Below are positions 26,208 through 35,390 of a DNA stretch of 64,000 nt, piece after piece. Source of the stretch: Prosthecomicrobium sp. N25 (GTDB lineage Bacteria > Pseudomonadota > Alphaproteobacteria > Rhizobiales > Ancalomicrobiaceae); NCBI RefSeq assembly GCF_037203705.1, contig NZ_JBBCAT010000001.1, positions 62,001 to 126,000 of the forward strand, written 5' to 3'. The position numbers and the translations under genes are program-made. The notes beneath the pieces were generated by a model. That model made no database searches and was not told the DNA's origin. It worked only from the letters and a program-made list of their open reading frames with translations. Numbering within the stretch: the stretch's first letter is position 1; each line of letters starts with the position of its first letter.

Positions 26208-27317
26208 ATGAGGATCACCGACGTCGAGTTGCGCGCCTGCCGCCGCAAGCCCCGCGGCTTCGACGAGGCCGCCTTCCGGACCGGCGACTTCGGGACCTTC
26301 GAGTTCCTGGTCGTCACGCTGAAGACCGACGAGGGCCTGTCGGCCACCACCTTCGGCTTCGCCGGCCGCTCCGCCGAGGGCGCCGGCAAGCTGATCGCCG
26401 ACACCCTCCGGCCCTTCATGATCGGCCGCGACCCGCTTGAGCGCGAGAAGGCCTGGCACGACTTCCGCACCGCCGACCGCTGGTGGGGGCACCTGCCGAT
26501 CTACGCCTACGGCCCCTTCGACACGGCACTCTGGCTCCTTTCCGCCGAGGCCGCGGGCCAGCCGCTCTGGCAGTACCTGGGCGGCTACCGCGACGAGGTG
26601 CCGACCTATGCCTCGTCGATGATCCTCTCCGCCCCGGAGGCCTATGCCGAGGAGGCGCTGCGGGCGCGCCGGGAGGGGTTGAAGGGCTACAAGCTGCACA
26701 CCGCCGGCCGGGACTTCGCGGCCGACCTGGAGGCGCACCGGCTCGTGCGCGAGGCCGTGGGGCCGGACTTCACGCTGATGTCCGATCCGGTCTCGGTCTA
26801 CAACCTCGAACAGGCGATCCGCTTCGGCCGGGCCCTGGAGCGGCTCGACTACCATTGGTACGAGGAACCCATCTACGACGAGGACGTCCACGCCCTGCGG
26901 GAGCTGAGCCGCACCCTGGAGATCCCGGTCGTCGGCACCGAGGTCCTCGCCAAGCACCCTTATTCGGTCGCCGAATGCATCGCCACCCGGGTCGTCGACC
27001 GGGTCCGCGCCGACGTCTCCTGGACGGGAGGCGTCACCGGCGTGATGAAGACGGCGCGGCTCGCCGAGGCCTTCGGGGTCAACTGCGAGGTCCACACCTC
27101 GATCTTCCACCCCATGGAGGTCGTCAACCTGCACTGCTGCGCGGCGATCCGGAATTGCGAGTTCTTCGAGCTTCTCTATCCGATCGAGAACTTCGCCTTC
27201 GGCCTCAAGGACCCGCTCCCGCTCGCGGACGGAATTGCCCGGCCGCCGTCCCGTCCCGGCCTCGGCGTCGACCTCGACTGGGACGACATCGACGCATGCA
27301 CGGTCAGGATCTGCTGA
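26208..27317 (+). CDS. Enolase-superfamily (mandelate racemase/MLE) acid-sugar dehydratase
   Basis: Barrel enzyme of 369 aa. The active site aligns almost residue for residue with mandelate racemase: metal ligands D193 (SDP), E219 (YEEP) and E245 (GTE), spaced exactly 26 apart, the Asp/His dyad D269 and H296, and E321 near E317 of MR. The second-strand base motif is K162-x-H164, where MR and many dehydratases have K-x-K. This supports an acid-sugar dehydratase or epimerase of the MR subgroup with altered stereochemistry or substrate. It sits between RraA-like and SDR genes with 2-11 bp gaps. Confidence 0.88.
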   Translation: MRITDVELRACRRKPRGFDEAAFRTGDFGTFEFLVVTLKTDEGLSATTFGFAGRSAEGAGKLIADTLRPFMIGRDPLEREKAWHDFRTADRWWGHLPIYAYGPFDTALWLLSAEAAGQPLWQYLGGYRDEVPTYASSMILSAPEAYAEEALRARREGLKGYKLHTAGRDFAADLEAHRLVREAVGPDFTLMSDPVSVYNLEQAIRFGRALERLDYHWYEEPIYDEDVHALRELSRTLEIPVVGTEVLAKHPYSVAECIATRVVDRVRADVSWTGGVTGVMKTARLAEAFGVNCEVHTSIFHPMEVVNLHCCAAIRNCEFFELLYPIENFAFGLKDPLPLADGIARPPSRPGLGVDLDWDDIDACTVRIC

Positions 27318-27319
27318 GC

Positions 27320-28093
27320 ATGGCGACCGAAGACCTAGTCCGCGCCTTCTGGCTCGCCGGCCACCACGCGCTCGTCACGGGCGGCGGCAGCGGCCTCGGC
27401 CTCGCCATCGCGCGCTGCTTCGTGGCGGCGGGCGCGCGGGTGACCATCGCGGGCACGCGGCAGGCGAAGCTCGACGCGGCGCTGGACGGGCTCGGGCCCG
27501 GGGCCGGCGCCATGGCGTTCGACGTTACCCGGACGGACCGTGCCGAAGCCTTCGCGGCCGCGGTCGCCGAGCGGCGCGGGCCGGTCTCCGTCCTCGTCAA
27601 CAATGCCGGCAACACGGTCAAGAAGCCGCTCGCCGACATGGAGGTCGACGATTTCCGGGCCGTGATGGACGTGCACGTGACCGGCGCCTATGCGCTGACC
27701 CGGGCCTTCCTGCCGCAGATCCTGGCCGCGGAGGCCGGCTCGATCCTGTTTACCGCCTCCATGGCGTCCTACCTGGCCCTGCCGAACATAGCCGGCTACA
27801 CGACGGCTAAGACCGCCATCCTGGGGCTCGTCCGAGCCTTCTCGGCGGAGGTCGCCGGGCGCGGCGTGCGGGTCAACGGCGTGGCGCCGGGCTGGATCGA
27901 CACCGACCTCTTCCGGCAGGCGACCGCCACCGACCCGGCGCGCCGCGAGCGCATCCTGGCGCGGATCCCGGCCGGGCGGCTCGGCACCCCCGAGGAGGTC
28001 GGCTGGGCGATGGCGTACCTCGCCTCCCCGGCCGCCGCCTATGTGAACGCCCAGGTCCTGGCCGTGGACGGCGGGGCCCTCTCGGCCTTCTGA
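27320..28093 (+). CDS. Short-chain dehydrogenase/reductase (SDR)
   Basis: Classical SDR of 257 aa. Seen: cofactor loop TGGGSGLG (about residues 20-27), NNAG (94-97), catalytic S147, Y160 and K164 (YTTAK), and the C-terminal VNAQVLAVDGG typical of sugar/sugar-acid dehydrogenases. It starts 2 bp after the enolase-type gene and is last in the locus 1 operon. It probably oxidises or reduces a sugar-acid intermediate with NAD(P). Convergent with the MaoC gene at 28110. Confidence 0.92.
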   Translation: MATEDLVRAFWLAGHHALVTGGGSGLGLAIARCFVAAGARVTIAGTRQAKLDAALDGLGPGAGAMAFDVTRTDRAEAFAAAVAERRGPVSVLVNNAGNTVKKPLADMEVDDFRAVMDVHVTGAYALTRAFLPQILAAEAGSILFTASMASYLALPNIAGYTTAKTAILGLVRAFSAEVAGRGVRVNGVAPGWIDTDLFRQATATDPARRERILARIPAGRLGTPEEVGWAMAYLASPAAAYVNAQVLAVDGGALSAF

Positions 28094-28109
28094 CGCGACG
28101 AGCCGGCCG

Positions 28110-28625
28110 TCAGGCGCCCGCCCGGGCCGTCGCGGCGTCGCGGTATTTGACCGTCTGCAGGTGCTCGGCGTAGAGCACCAGCTCGCCCTCGTTCTTGAAG
28201 ATCTCGTAGGAGCAGACCACGAGCCCCATCTCCGGATACTTCGGCTCCTTCCGCAGCCAGGTCCGGATCCCGTAGATCGTGTCGCCGATGAAGACCGGCT
28301 TGACGAACCTGAGCTTGTCGTAGCCGTACGAGAAGCTCTGCGTGTTGTTGTGGGCGAAGAGGCCGAGGCCGTAGGAGAAGACCTGCGCGCCGGAGACGAG
28401 GCGGCGGCCGAAGACGCCCTCGGTCTTGGCGAAGATCTCGTCGCCCACATAGGGGTGCATGTCGAGGACCAGGCTGTTGAACAGCATGGCCTCGCCCTCC
28501 GAGATGGTCCGCCGGATCGAGCGCGCCCGGAGTCCGACCTCCAGGTCCTCCCACAGCCAGGTCTCCTGGTTCCAGACCGGGATGGCGCCGTGCTGGGCGG
28601 GATCGGGATTGGGATTGCGGCTCAT
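28110..28625 (-). CDS. MaoC-like (R)-hydratase, locus 2 copy A
   Basis: Hot-dog-fold protein of 171 aa, likely an enoyl-CoA-type hydratase. Seen: [16 protein letters not shown] at the start, the central HPYVGDEIF...[14 protein letters not shown], and [19 protein letters not shown], shared closely with the second MaoC protein at 34866. In the better-conserved family the catalytic pair is Asp/His; the Asp-containing part is modified here. The gene overlaps the CoA-transferase gene (ATGA) and is last in the minus-strand operon, so it probably acts on the CoA-ester made by that enzyme. Confidence 0.85.
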   Translation of the reverse strand: MSRNPNPDPAQHGAIPVWNQETWLWEDLEVGLRARSIRRTISEGEAMLFNSLVLDMHPYVGDEIFAKTEGVFGRRLVSGAQVFSYGLGLFAHNNTQSFSYGYDKLRFVKPVFIGDTIYGIRTWLRKEPKYPEMGLVVCSYEIFKNEGELVLYAEHLQTVKYRDAATARAGA

Positions 28626-29800
28626 CGGGCGGTCTCCGTGGCGGGCGCGAGTGCGTAGGCTCGGTCGATCTCGGCCGTGTGCTCGCCGATCCGTGGCGCG
28701 CCCCGGCCGGACTTCAGGCGGTCGCCGTCGACCGTGATCGGGCAGCGCGTGGTCCTCAGCGAAACGCCGGTGCCGCGCCGGACCTCCTGCACGAAGTCGA
28801 GCCGCCGAAAGGCCTCGTGCTCGAGGAGCTCCGGCCAGTCCATCACGGGGGCGCACCAGTAGTCGGCCGGCTCCAGCCGGTCGAGCCAGTGCCGGGTCGT
28901 CCCACCACGCAGGTGGTCGGCCAGGATCGCCTTGATGCGGTCGCGCTCGGCGAACCAGGCCTTGGGATCCGGGAACCCGGCGAGCGCCGGGCAGTCGAGC
29001 AGGGCCGCGAGCCGGGTGACCGAGCCCATGGCGAGCGCCAGGTACCCGTCCGCGGTGGCGTAGATCCCGTAGGGCGCCGCCAGGTAGGCATGCGCGTTGT
29101 TGACGGCGCTGCGCCGCGGCGTCAGGCCGCCGTCGTTCAGGTGCGTGCTCAGCACCTCGAACTGGAAGTCGAGGATGGACTCCAGGAGGCTCACCTCCAC
29201 GTGGCCGCCCCGTCCCGTCACCCCCCGGCGCACCAGGCAGGCGAGCAGCCCCTGCACCAGGTGCGCCCCGCTCATCATGTCGGCGACCGCGAGGCCGCAG
29301 GGGACCGGGCCGTCCCCGGCGCTGCCGTTCAGCCAGACGAAGCCGGAGCGGCTCTGCGCCAGCAGGTCCTGCCCCGGCAGGTCGACCCAGGGTCCCTCCG
29401 TCCCGTAGCCCGTGACGCTGCCGTAGACGATGCGCGGATTGATCCGGGACACCGCCTCGTAGCCGAGCCCGATGCGCTCGATGATGCCCGGCCGGAAATT
29501 CTGGATCATCACGTCGGCCCGCTCGACCAGGCGCATCACCTTGGCGAGGTCGTCCGGGTTCTTGAGATCCGCCGCGTAGCTCAGCTTGTTGCGGTTGATC
29601 GTGTGGAAGAGCGTGGAATCGCCGTCGAGCTCCAGGTTCGAGATGTAGAGCTGCCGGCACAGGTCGCCCGTGCCGGGTCGCTCGATCTTGATGACCTCGG
29701 CACCGAGGTCGGCGAGCCGCAGCGCCGCGCTCGGACCGGACAGGAACTGGCTGAAGTCGAGGACGAGAAGGCCTTCCAGGGGTCGCATGCCGAGATCCAT
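28622..29800 (-). CDS. CoA-transferase family III (CaiB/BaiF/Frc type)
   Basis: Enzyme of 392 aa that moves CoA between carboxylic acids. Seen: the family start [17 protein letters not shown] with S/G-P-x-A pattern, [30 protein letters not shown], and the catalytic Asp at about 145 in [11 protein letters not shown]. The operon context (TRAP importer plus MaoC hydratase) suggests that an imported dicarboxylate is activated here, as in mesaconate, itaconate or citramalate metabolism; the acid is not known. The start at 29800 is 2 bp after the preceding gene's stop. Confidence 0.92.
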   Translation of the reverse strand: MDLGMRPLEGLLVLDFSQFLSGPSAALRLADLGAEVIKIERPGTGDLCRQLYISNLELDGDSTLFHTINRNKLSYAADLKNPDDLAKVMRLVERADVMIQNFRPGIIERIGLGYEAVSRINPRIVYGSVTGYGTEGPWVDLPGQDLLAQSRSGFVWLNGSAGDGPVPCGLAVADMMSGAHLVQGLLACLVRRGVTGRGGHVEVSLLESILDFQFEVLSTHLNDGGLTPRRSAVNNAHAYLAAPYGIYATADGYLALAMGSVTRLAALLDCPALAGFPDPKAWFAERDRIKAILADHLRGGTTRHWLDRLEPADYWCAPVMDWPELLEHEAFRRLDFVQEVRRGTGVSLRTTRCPITVDGDRLKSGRGAPRIGEHTAEIDRAYALAPATETAR

Positions 29801-29802
29801 GG

Positions 29803-30978
29803 TCAGCCTCCGAGCCCGGCCGCGGCCCGGGCGGCGTCGAAGCCCCGGTTCAGCCTGTCGAGCAGGACCTCGTCGGCGGTCTCCCCGTCCAGGCAGGCGG
29901 TGATCTCCTCGCCGGCCTTCTCGAAGAAGGGAATCCAGCCGTCGAAGCGGGGCCTCACGTGGGCGCTGCGCAGGGTGGCCAGCGTCCCGGAGAAGAAGCC
30001 GCCGCACAGGCGGTCGTTCTCGGGCGATGTCCAGGCGGCGAGCGAGCCGGGCTGGCCGCCGAGCGCGACGTAGTCGGTCGACTGGTGCTCGCGGCCGGCG
30101 AGCCACTTGGCATACGCGATCGCGGCCTCGCGGTTGCGGGAGAGGGCGCTGACCGCGATCCCGGTGCCGCCGAGTTGCGTGCCGGCGCAGCCGTTCCCGC
30201 CGTGCGCGGGGGCGTCGTGGAAGGCGAGGCGCGGCCGCCCGCCCGCGCGGGCGTAGTTGGTGTAGCCGTACGCGTAGGCGCAATAGACCACGTCGTCGCC
30301 CGTCACCATCGTCTCGTAGGCCTGGATCGGGTTCATCCGGGTGGCGCGCGGATGCGAGACGTCGACCAGCGCGTGGAAGCGGCGCAGGATCTCCCGGCCG
30401 AGCGCGGCGGGGAGGAACACCTCGGTCTCGTCCACGATGGGGTGGCCGAGGTTGGCGGCGATCGAGATCACGGTGCTGATCGCGTCGGTCGGGAACGCCG
30501 TGGTGGTGATGAACCGGTCGTGCCGGCGCGCCCGGCGGCCCAGCGCCAGCACCTCGTCGAAGGTTCGCGGCGGTTCCGCCCCGAGCGCCGCCATGAGGTC
30601 GGGACGCGAGGAGGAGACCTGCGTGGCGGCATCGAGCGGCAAGGCCCAGATCCCGCCCCGATACGCGTAGGACGGCCAGGAGGCGCCGACGCTGTCGGCC
30701 GCGAAGGCCTCCTTCTCGGCGTCCGACAGGATCGGGTTCCAGTCCACCAGGTAGGGATGGGCGGCCGCGAAGCCGACGAAGGGGTGGTCGATCACGATCA
30801 GGTCGTAGGTCGCCGCGTAGTCCTCCAGCGGCGCCTCGCCGAATTCGCGCAGCGACCGCTTCGCCCATTCGATCCGGACCCCCGGCACGGCGCGCCCGTA
30901 GAGGGCGGCGCCCTCGGCGAGCGGCGCGTAGCCGCGCGGGTGGTCCCAGGTCATGCCCTTCAGCACGATGTCGGCCAT
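29803..30978 (-). CDS. Solute-binding-protein-fold protein lacking a signal peptide
   Basis: Protein of 391 aa with the layout of ABC extracellular solute-binding proteins (family 1 type): a first lobe with [31 protein letters not shown], a hinge and a second lobe with [26 protein letters not shown]. The N-terminus ([17 protein letters not shown]) is not a signal peptide, and the in-frame sequence upstream (ending LQLKGTAP) gives none either. A cytoplasmic location is therefore expected. It lies between dctM and the CoA-transferase gene with 14 and 2 bp gaps. It could be a cytosolic ligand sensor or chaperone for the imported acid; no function is assigned. Confidence 0.78.
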   Translation of the reverse strand: MADIVLKGMTWDHPRGYAPLAEGAALYGRAVPGVRIEWAKRSLREFGEAPLEDYAATYDLIVIDHPFVGFAAAHPYLVDWNPILSDAEKEAFAADSVGASWPSYAYRGGIWALPLDAATQVSSSRPDLMAALGAEPPRTFDEVLALGRRARRHDRFITTTAFPTDAISTVISIAANLGHPIVDETEVFLPAALGREILRRFHALVDVSHPRATRMNPIQAYETMVTGDDVVYCAYAYGYTNYARAGGRPRLAFHDAPAHGGNGCAGTQLGGTGIAVSALSRNREAAIAYAKWLAGREHQSTDYVALGGQPGSLAAWTSPENDRLCGGFFSGTLATLRSAHVRPRFDGWIPFFEKAGEEITACLDGETADEVLLDRLNRGFDAARAAAGLGG

Positions 30979-30992
30979 CGGTGCGGTGCCTT

Positions 30993-32291
30993 TCAGTTGT
31001 AGAGGACGTTCGGAAGCCAGACCGTGATCGACGGGAAGGCGCTCAGCAGCGCGAGCAGCCCGCACATCATCGCGAGATACGGAAAGACCTCGATCGAGTA
31101 GTCGCGCATGGAGACGCGCAAGACGCGGGAGGCCGTGTACATCATGCCGCCCACCGGCGGCGTGACCCCCGCGATGGTGAGGTTCGTCACCATCACGATG
31201 CCGAAGTGGACCGGGTCGATCCCCGCCTTCTGGACCACGGGCATCAGCATCGGGGTGAGCACGATCAGGGCCGAGGACCCCTCGATCGCGGTGCCGATGA
31301 TGATGAGCAGGACGTTGATGGTCAGGAGCAGGCCGAGCGGGCTCCAGTCGTAGCCGGCGAGGCCGGAGGCCATCTTCTGGGGGACCTGCTCCCAGGCGAG
31401 GTAGAAGCCGAAGGCCGACGCCGCGCAGATCATGATCATGACCGCGCTGGTGTCGAGCACCGCCTCCTGGATGATCGCCGGGAGCTCCCGGATGCCGAAG
31501 GCGCGGTACACCACCATGCCGATGAGGAGCACGTAGACGACCACCACGGCGCCGCTCTCGGTCGTCGTGAAGATGCCGTAGCGGGTGCCGAACAGGATCA
31601 CGAACGGGATCGACAGCGCCCACAGCCCGTCCAGCACCGCCTGCCCGACCTCCGCCCCGCTCGCCTTGCTGTCGCGCTGGGGCTGGTAGCCGCGCCGGCG
31701 GGCGACCACGTGGGTGGTGAGCATCAGCCCGGCGGCGAGCAGGAGGCCCGGGACGATGCCGCCGGCGAACAGCCGCCCGACCGAGGTCTCGGTCAGGTAG
31801 CCGTAGATGATCAGTCCGATGGACGGCGGGATCAGGGCCGTGATGATTGACGAACAGGACGTGATCACCGCCGCGAAGGCCGGCGAATAGTTCCGCTTCG
31901 TCATCTGCAGGCCGATGGTCTTCGACATGATGGCCGCGTCGGCGTTGGACGAGGCGGTCAGCCCGCCGAGCAGCGTGGCGAGCACGATGCACATCTGCGC
32001 CAGCGCCCCGGTCATGTGGCCGACCAGGATCTCGGCGACGTTGAGGAGCCGCCGCGTGATCCCGGCGGCGTTCATGATGGCGCCGGCGAGCACGAAGAAG
32101 GGGAGGGCCAGGAGCGAGATCGACTGGGTGCCCTCGGTCATCTCCTGGGCGAAGGTGGAGAGCGGGACGTCGTTGCGGTTGATCACGAAGAAGACGAGGG
32201 CCGGGATGGCCATGGCCCAGGTGATCGGCGTGCGCAGGGCGAACAGCACGAACATCAGCAGGGCCGGGAACCAGGGCGCGAAGGCGGTCAT
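30993..32291 (-). CDS. dctM: TRAP transporter large permease (DctM), locus 2
   Basis: Inner-membrane TRAP large subunit of 432 aa. Seen: [64 protein letters not shown], and in the second half [13 protein letters not shown] and [12 protein letters not shown]. It overlaps dctQ by 4 bp (start at 32291). It differs clearly from the locus 1 DctM, so the two transporters are not a recent duplication. Confidence 0.95.
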   Translation of the reverse strand: MTAFAPWFPALLMFVLFALRTPITWAMAIPALVFFVINRNDVPLSTFAQEMTEGTQSISLLALPFFVLAGAIMNAAGITRRLLNVAEILVGHMTGALAQMCIVLATLLGGLTASSNADAAIMSKTIGLQMTKRNYSPAFAAVITSCSSIITALIPPSIGLIIYGYLTETSVGRLFAGGIVPGLLLAAGLMLTTHVVARRRGYQPQRDSKASGAEVGQAVLDGLWALSIPFVILFGTRYGIFTTTESGAVVVVYVLLIGMVVYRAFGIRELPAIIQEAVLDTSAVMIMICAASAFGFYLAWEQVPQKMASGLAGYDWSPLGLLLTINVLLIIIGTAIEGSSALIVLTPMLMPVVQKAGIDPVHFGIVMVTNLTIAGVTPPVGGMMYTASRVLRVSMRDYSIEVFPYLAMMCGLLALLSAFPSITVWLPNVLYN

Positions 32292-32812
32292 GTTATGTTC
32301 GCCTCGTGGGCGTTGGCGGGGAACCGCGCCGGGTCGAGGAAGACCTGCACGTGGCGGAGCAGCATGAACGCGGAGGCGAGCGCCAGCGGCGCGTAGAGCA
32401 CGGACCGGGGAAGGTTCAGCGCGATGGTCAGCGACTGGTGGGCATGCACGCTGTGGATCGCGAAGAAGACGGTGAGCGACAGGAACAGGACGAAGAGGAG
32501 GACGAAGTTGAAGATCGCGACCGCGCGCTGGAGCGCCGGCGGGAAGAGCAGGACCAGCACGTCGATGTCGGAGTGCAGCCGGTAGCGCACCCCGGCCGCC
32601 GCGCCGAAGAAGACGAGCCACGCGAAGCCGATCGTGGCGACCTCGTAGCTCCAGGCCGCCGGCTGCGGGAAGACGTAGCGGGTGAGCACGCCCCACAGCA
32701 CGGACCCGATGACGACCACCATCGCGAGGCCCGCCACGACCTCCTCGGTGCGCCAGAGGAGGAGGCGCGGCCAGTCGATCCGGCTCTCGCCGGTCAGGGA
32801 TGCATCCGACAT
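32288..32812 (-). CDS. dctQ: TRAP transporter small permease (DctQ), locus 2
   Basis: Four-helix membrane subunit of 174 aa. Seen: LWGVLTRYVFPQPAAWSYEV (conserved R-Y-x-F and W-S-x-E positions), FFGAAAGVRYRLHSDIDV, and two C-terminal hydrophobic segments. It lies 54 bp after dctP and overlaps dctM. Same role as the locus 1 DctQ but for a different binding protein. Confidence 0.92.
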   Translation of the reverse strand: MSDASLTGESRIDWPRLLLWRTEEVVAGLAMVVVIGSVLWGVLTRYVFPQPAAWSYEVATIGFAWLVFFGAAAGVRYRLHSDIDVLVLLFPPALQRAVAIFNFVLLFVLFLSLTVFFAIHSVHAHQSLTIALNLPRSVLYAPLALASAFMLLRHVQVFLDPARFPANAHEANIT

Positions 32813-32866
32813 GGGGGGCTCCGCTGGTGGAGGGCCCGGCCCTCGCGGGGAAGGCCGGGCCGGGTG

Positions 32867-33847
32867 TCAGTTCGCCATCGCGGCGCGGGCGCGGTCGACG
32901 AAGCCGGGCGTCAGGTTGGGGAGCGTCTGGTAGACGCCGGCGCTCGCCTTCTGGAAGGCCGGCACGTCGACGTCGGAGACGACCGTCACGCCCGCCTTCT
33001 GGAGCTGGGCCGCGAACTGCTCGTCCTGCTCCAGCGTCGCCTTGGTGAGGTTGGCGGCCGCGGCCTTGCCCTCCTCGATCAGGATCGCCTGGAGGTCGGC
33101 CGGCAGCCCGTCGTAGAAGTTCTTGGACGTGACCCAGGTGGTGAACATCAGCTGGTGGTTCGTCTTGGAAACGACCTTGCGGACCTCCTGGAGCTTGGAG
33201 CCCCAGATGGCGCCGAAGGGCGCCTCGGCGCCGTTGGCCACGTTGGTGGAGAGCGCGTTGTAGACCTCGCTCCACGGGATCTCGGTCGGCCGCGCCCCGA
33301 AGGCCTTGAAGGTCTCCACCATGATGGGCGACGGCGGCACGCGCATGGTCATTCCCTTCAGGTCGTCCGGCTTGCGGATCGGCTTGTCGGCCAGCATGTG
33401 CCGGGCGCCGAAAAGGCCGTTCGCCATGATGACCTTGATGCCCTTCTGCTCCAGCCGGTCGGTGACCTCCTTGAAGACCGGCGAACCGAAGAGCTTGTCC
33501 GCCTGCTTCATGTCGCCGAAGATGTAGGGACCGGCGAGCACGCCGGCATCGGGCACGAACTGGCCCATCTGACCGTAGTCGGTCATGTTCATCACGTTGG
33601 CCCCCGAGCTGATCATCTCGTTGACCTTCTTCTGCGCGCCGAGCTGCTCGGCCGGGAAGAGCTGCAGCTCGATGCGCCCCTTGGAGCGTTCCTTCACGCG
33701 GGCCGCGAAGGCCTCCATCTCCTTGTAGGACGCCTCCTGGGTATTGGCGACCGAGGTGGCGAAGCGCAGGCGATACTCCTGCGCGCCGGCGGCGTGGACC
33801 GCGGCGAACGTGGCCGCAGCGGCGGCGAACATGACGGCGAAGCGCAT
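32867..33847 (-). CDS. dctP: TRAP transporter solute-binding protein (DctP), locus 2
   Basis: Periplasmic binding protein of 326 aa. Seen: a signal peptide ([17 protein letters not shown], cleavage near AGA-QEY), the mature start [34 protein letters not shown], and the conserved region [26 protein letters not shown]. It is first in the minus-strand operon, with GGAGGAGG-type sequence ahead of the ATG at 33847. It is divergent from the IclR gene. The ligand is probably a dicarboxylate given the CoA-transferase downstream. Confidence 0.94.
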   Translation of the reverse strand: MRFAVMFAAAAATFAAVHAAGAQEYRLRFATSVANTQEASYKEMEAFAARVKERSKGRIELQLFPAEQLGAQKKVNEMISSGANVMNMTDYGQMGQFVPDAGVLAGPYIFGDMKQADKLFGSPVFKEVTDRLEQKGIKVIMANGLFGARHMLADKPIRKPDDLKGMTMRVPPSPIMVETFKAFGARPTEIPWSEVYNALSTNVANGAEAPFGAIWGSKLQEVRKVVSKTNHQLMFTTWVTSKNFYDGLPADLQAILIEEGKAAAANLTKATLEQDEQFAAQLQKAGVTVVSDVDVPAFQKASAGVYQTLPNLTPGFVDRARAAMAN

Positions 33848-33944
33848 CCGGAACCTCCTCCTTGTTGGCGCAGACCCGAAAATCTGCGATGGCCCGCCAT
33901 GGGAGAGGCGAGCGGCGTTTCCTGCGACCAGACTTTTCGCTGGT

Positions 33945-33958
33945 GAATTTTATTTTCG
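33945..33958 (+). promoter_or_regulatory. AT-rich box before IclR gene, shared with locus 1 promoter
   Basis: GAATTTTATTTTCG, 20 bp upstream of the IclR ATG in the 131-bp divergent region. It contains the same 11 bases TTTTATTTTCG as 20338-20348. It may include the -10 region or an autoregulatory site. Confidence 0.35.
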
Positions 33959-33978
33959 CATGCCAAAACTAGGGGGCG

Positions 33979-34869
33979 ATGATGAAGTCTGTCAAGAGCG
34001 CCGGAGCCACCCGCCGGGCCGCCGTCGCCCCGGCGGATCCGGACACCGGCGAATCCACCACCTATGCGGTCCCGGCGCTCGAGAAGGGACTCGACGTGGT
34101 CGAGTTCCTGTCCGCGCAGGAGCGCCCCCTGACGCTGACCGGGATCGCCCAGGCGCTCGACCGGTCGCCGGGCGAGCTCTTCCGGATCGTCACGGTGCTC
34201 GCCCGGCGGGGCTGGATCGCGAGGCTCGCGGACGACAGCTACCAGCTGACCGCCAAGCTCTTCGAGCTCGCGCACGGCTATCCGCCCAACAAGCGCCTGG
34301 TCGATGTCGCCTTGCCGGTGATGCGCGCGATCTCCAACGATCTCGGCCAGTCCTGCCACCTGTCGGTCGCCGATTCGGGCGACCAGCTCGTCATCCTGGC
34401 GATCGAGTCGAACGGCGCGGCCGGCGTCTTCGTGCGAACCGGCACCCGCTATCCCCTCGGCACGACCGCATCGGGCCGCGTCATGCTCGCCTTCGGGTCG
34501 GAGGAGGTCCTGGCGGGGGCGCAGGAGCACAGCGCCGTCGAACGGATCACCGAGCGTCCGCTGCCGTCCGACCTCCCCGAGCGGCTCGCCCGCATCCGCG
34601 CGCGCGGCTTCGAGGAGGTCGTCGGCGAGTGGCTGGACGCGGTGGTCGACATCTGCTGGCCGATCTTCAACGCCCGCGCCGAGGTCACCGCGGTGCTCGC
34701 CATGCCGTTCCTGGCCATCGCCCGGCGCCGCGTGGACGTCGGCGCTGCCCGGCAACGGGCGCGCGAGGGCGCCGAGCAGATCTCGAGGGCGCTCGGCGCC
34801 GGGGATTACGAGGCATGCCTCGCGGCCGCCCGTGGCCGCAAGGCCGCCGCGAGCGGGGAGGACCCATGA
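33979..34869 (+). CDS. IclR family transcriptional regulator
   Basis: Regulator of 296 aa. Seen: an N-terminal winged helix (about residues 28-95; [38 protein letters not shown]) and a C-terminal IclR effector domain (about 105-285) with [19 protein letters not shown] and a late AVLAMPFL strand. It is divergent from the dctP-led operon and overlaps the downstream MaoC gene (ATGA), so it most likely controls both arms in response to the imported acid or its CoA ester. Confidence 0.92.
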   Translation: MMKSVKSAGATRRAAVAPADPDTGESTTYAVPALEKGLDVVEFLSAQERPLTLTGIAQALDRSPGELFRIVTVLARRGWIARLADDSYQLTAKLFELAHGYPPNKRLVDVALPVMRAISNDLGQSCHLSVADSGDQLVILAIESNGAAGVFVRTGTRYPLGTTASGRVMLAFGSEEVLAGAQEHSAVERITERPLPSDLPERLARIRARGFEEVVGEWLDAVVDICWPIFNARAEVTAVLAMPFLAIARRRVDVGAARQRAREGAEQISRALGAGDYEACLAAARGRKAAASGEDP

Positions 34870-35327
34870 CCACGCAGTATTTCGAGGACTATGTCGTCGG
34901 CGCCGAGCGGAAGACCCACGGCCGGACCATCACCGAGACCGACTTCGTGGTCCATGCCGGCCATTCGGGGGACTTCTTCCCCCATCACCTCGACGCCGAG
35001 TTCGCCAAGACCACGCCCTTCGGCCAGCGCATCGCCCACGGCACGATGGTGTTCACGATCGGGGTGGGCCTGACCGCCGGCGTGATCAATCCGGTCGCCT
35101 TCACGTACGGGTACGACCGGCTCCGCTTCATCAAGCCCGTCTTCATCGGCGACACCCTCCACACCGTGCTGACGATCGCCGACAAGGCCGAGGACCCCAA
35201 GCGGCCCGGCTTCGGCCGCGTCAACGAGCGTGGTGTGGTGATCAATCAGCGCGGCGAGACCGTCCTGGCCTTCGACCACCTGCTGCTGGTCGAACTGAGG
35301 CCGACCCACGGCACCGCGGGGTCGTGA
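34866..35327 (+). CDS. MaoC-like dehydratase, locus 2 copy B
   Basis: Hot-dog-fold protein of 153 aa. Seen: [20 protein letters not shown], the hydratase motif [24 protein letters not shown] in which Asp and His residues are retained, and [19 protein letters not shown]. The last stretch is nearly the same as in copy A at 28110, so the two are paralogues. Copy B keeps the classical catalytic arrangement better. It is coupled to the IclR gene. A heteromer of A and B is possible. Confidence 0.88.
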   Translation: MTTQYFEDYVVGAERKTHGRTITETDFVVHAGHSGDFFPHHLDAEFAKTTPFGQRIAHGTMVFTIGVGLTAGVINPVAFTYGYDRLRFIKPVFIGDTLHTVLTIADKAEDPKRPGFGRVNERGVVINQRGETVLAFDHLLLVELRPTHGTAGS

Positions 35328-35390
35328 ACTCCCCCTTCGGGATCGGCGAGGACCGCCGGCCCTCCGCGGGGCGGCCCCGCTGTCGCTCCT

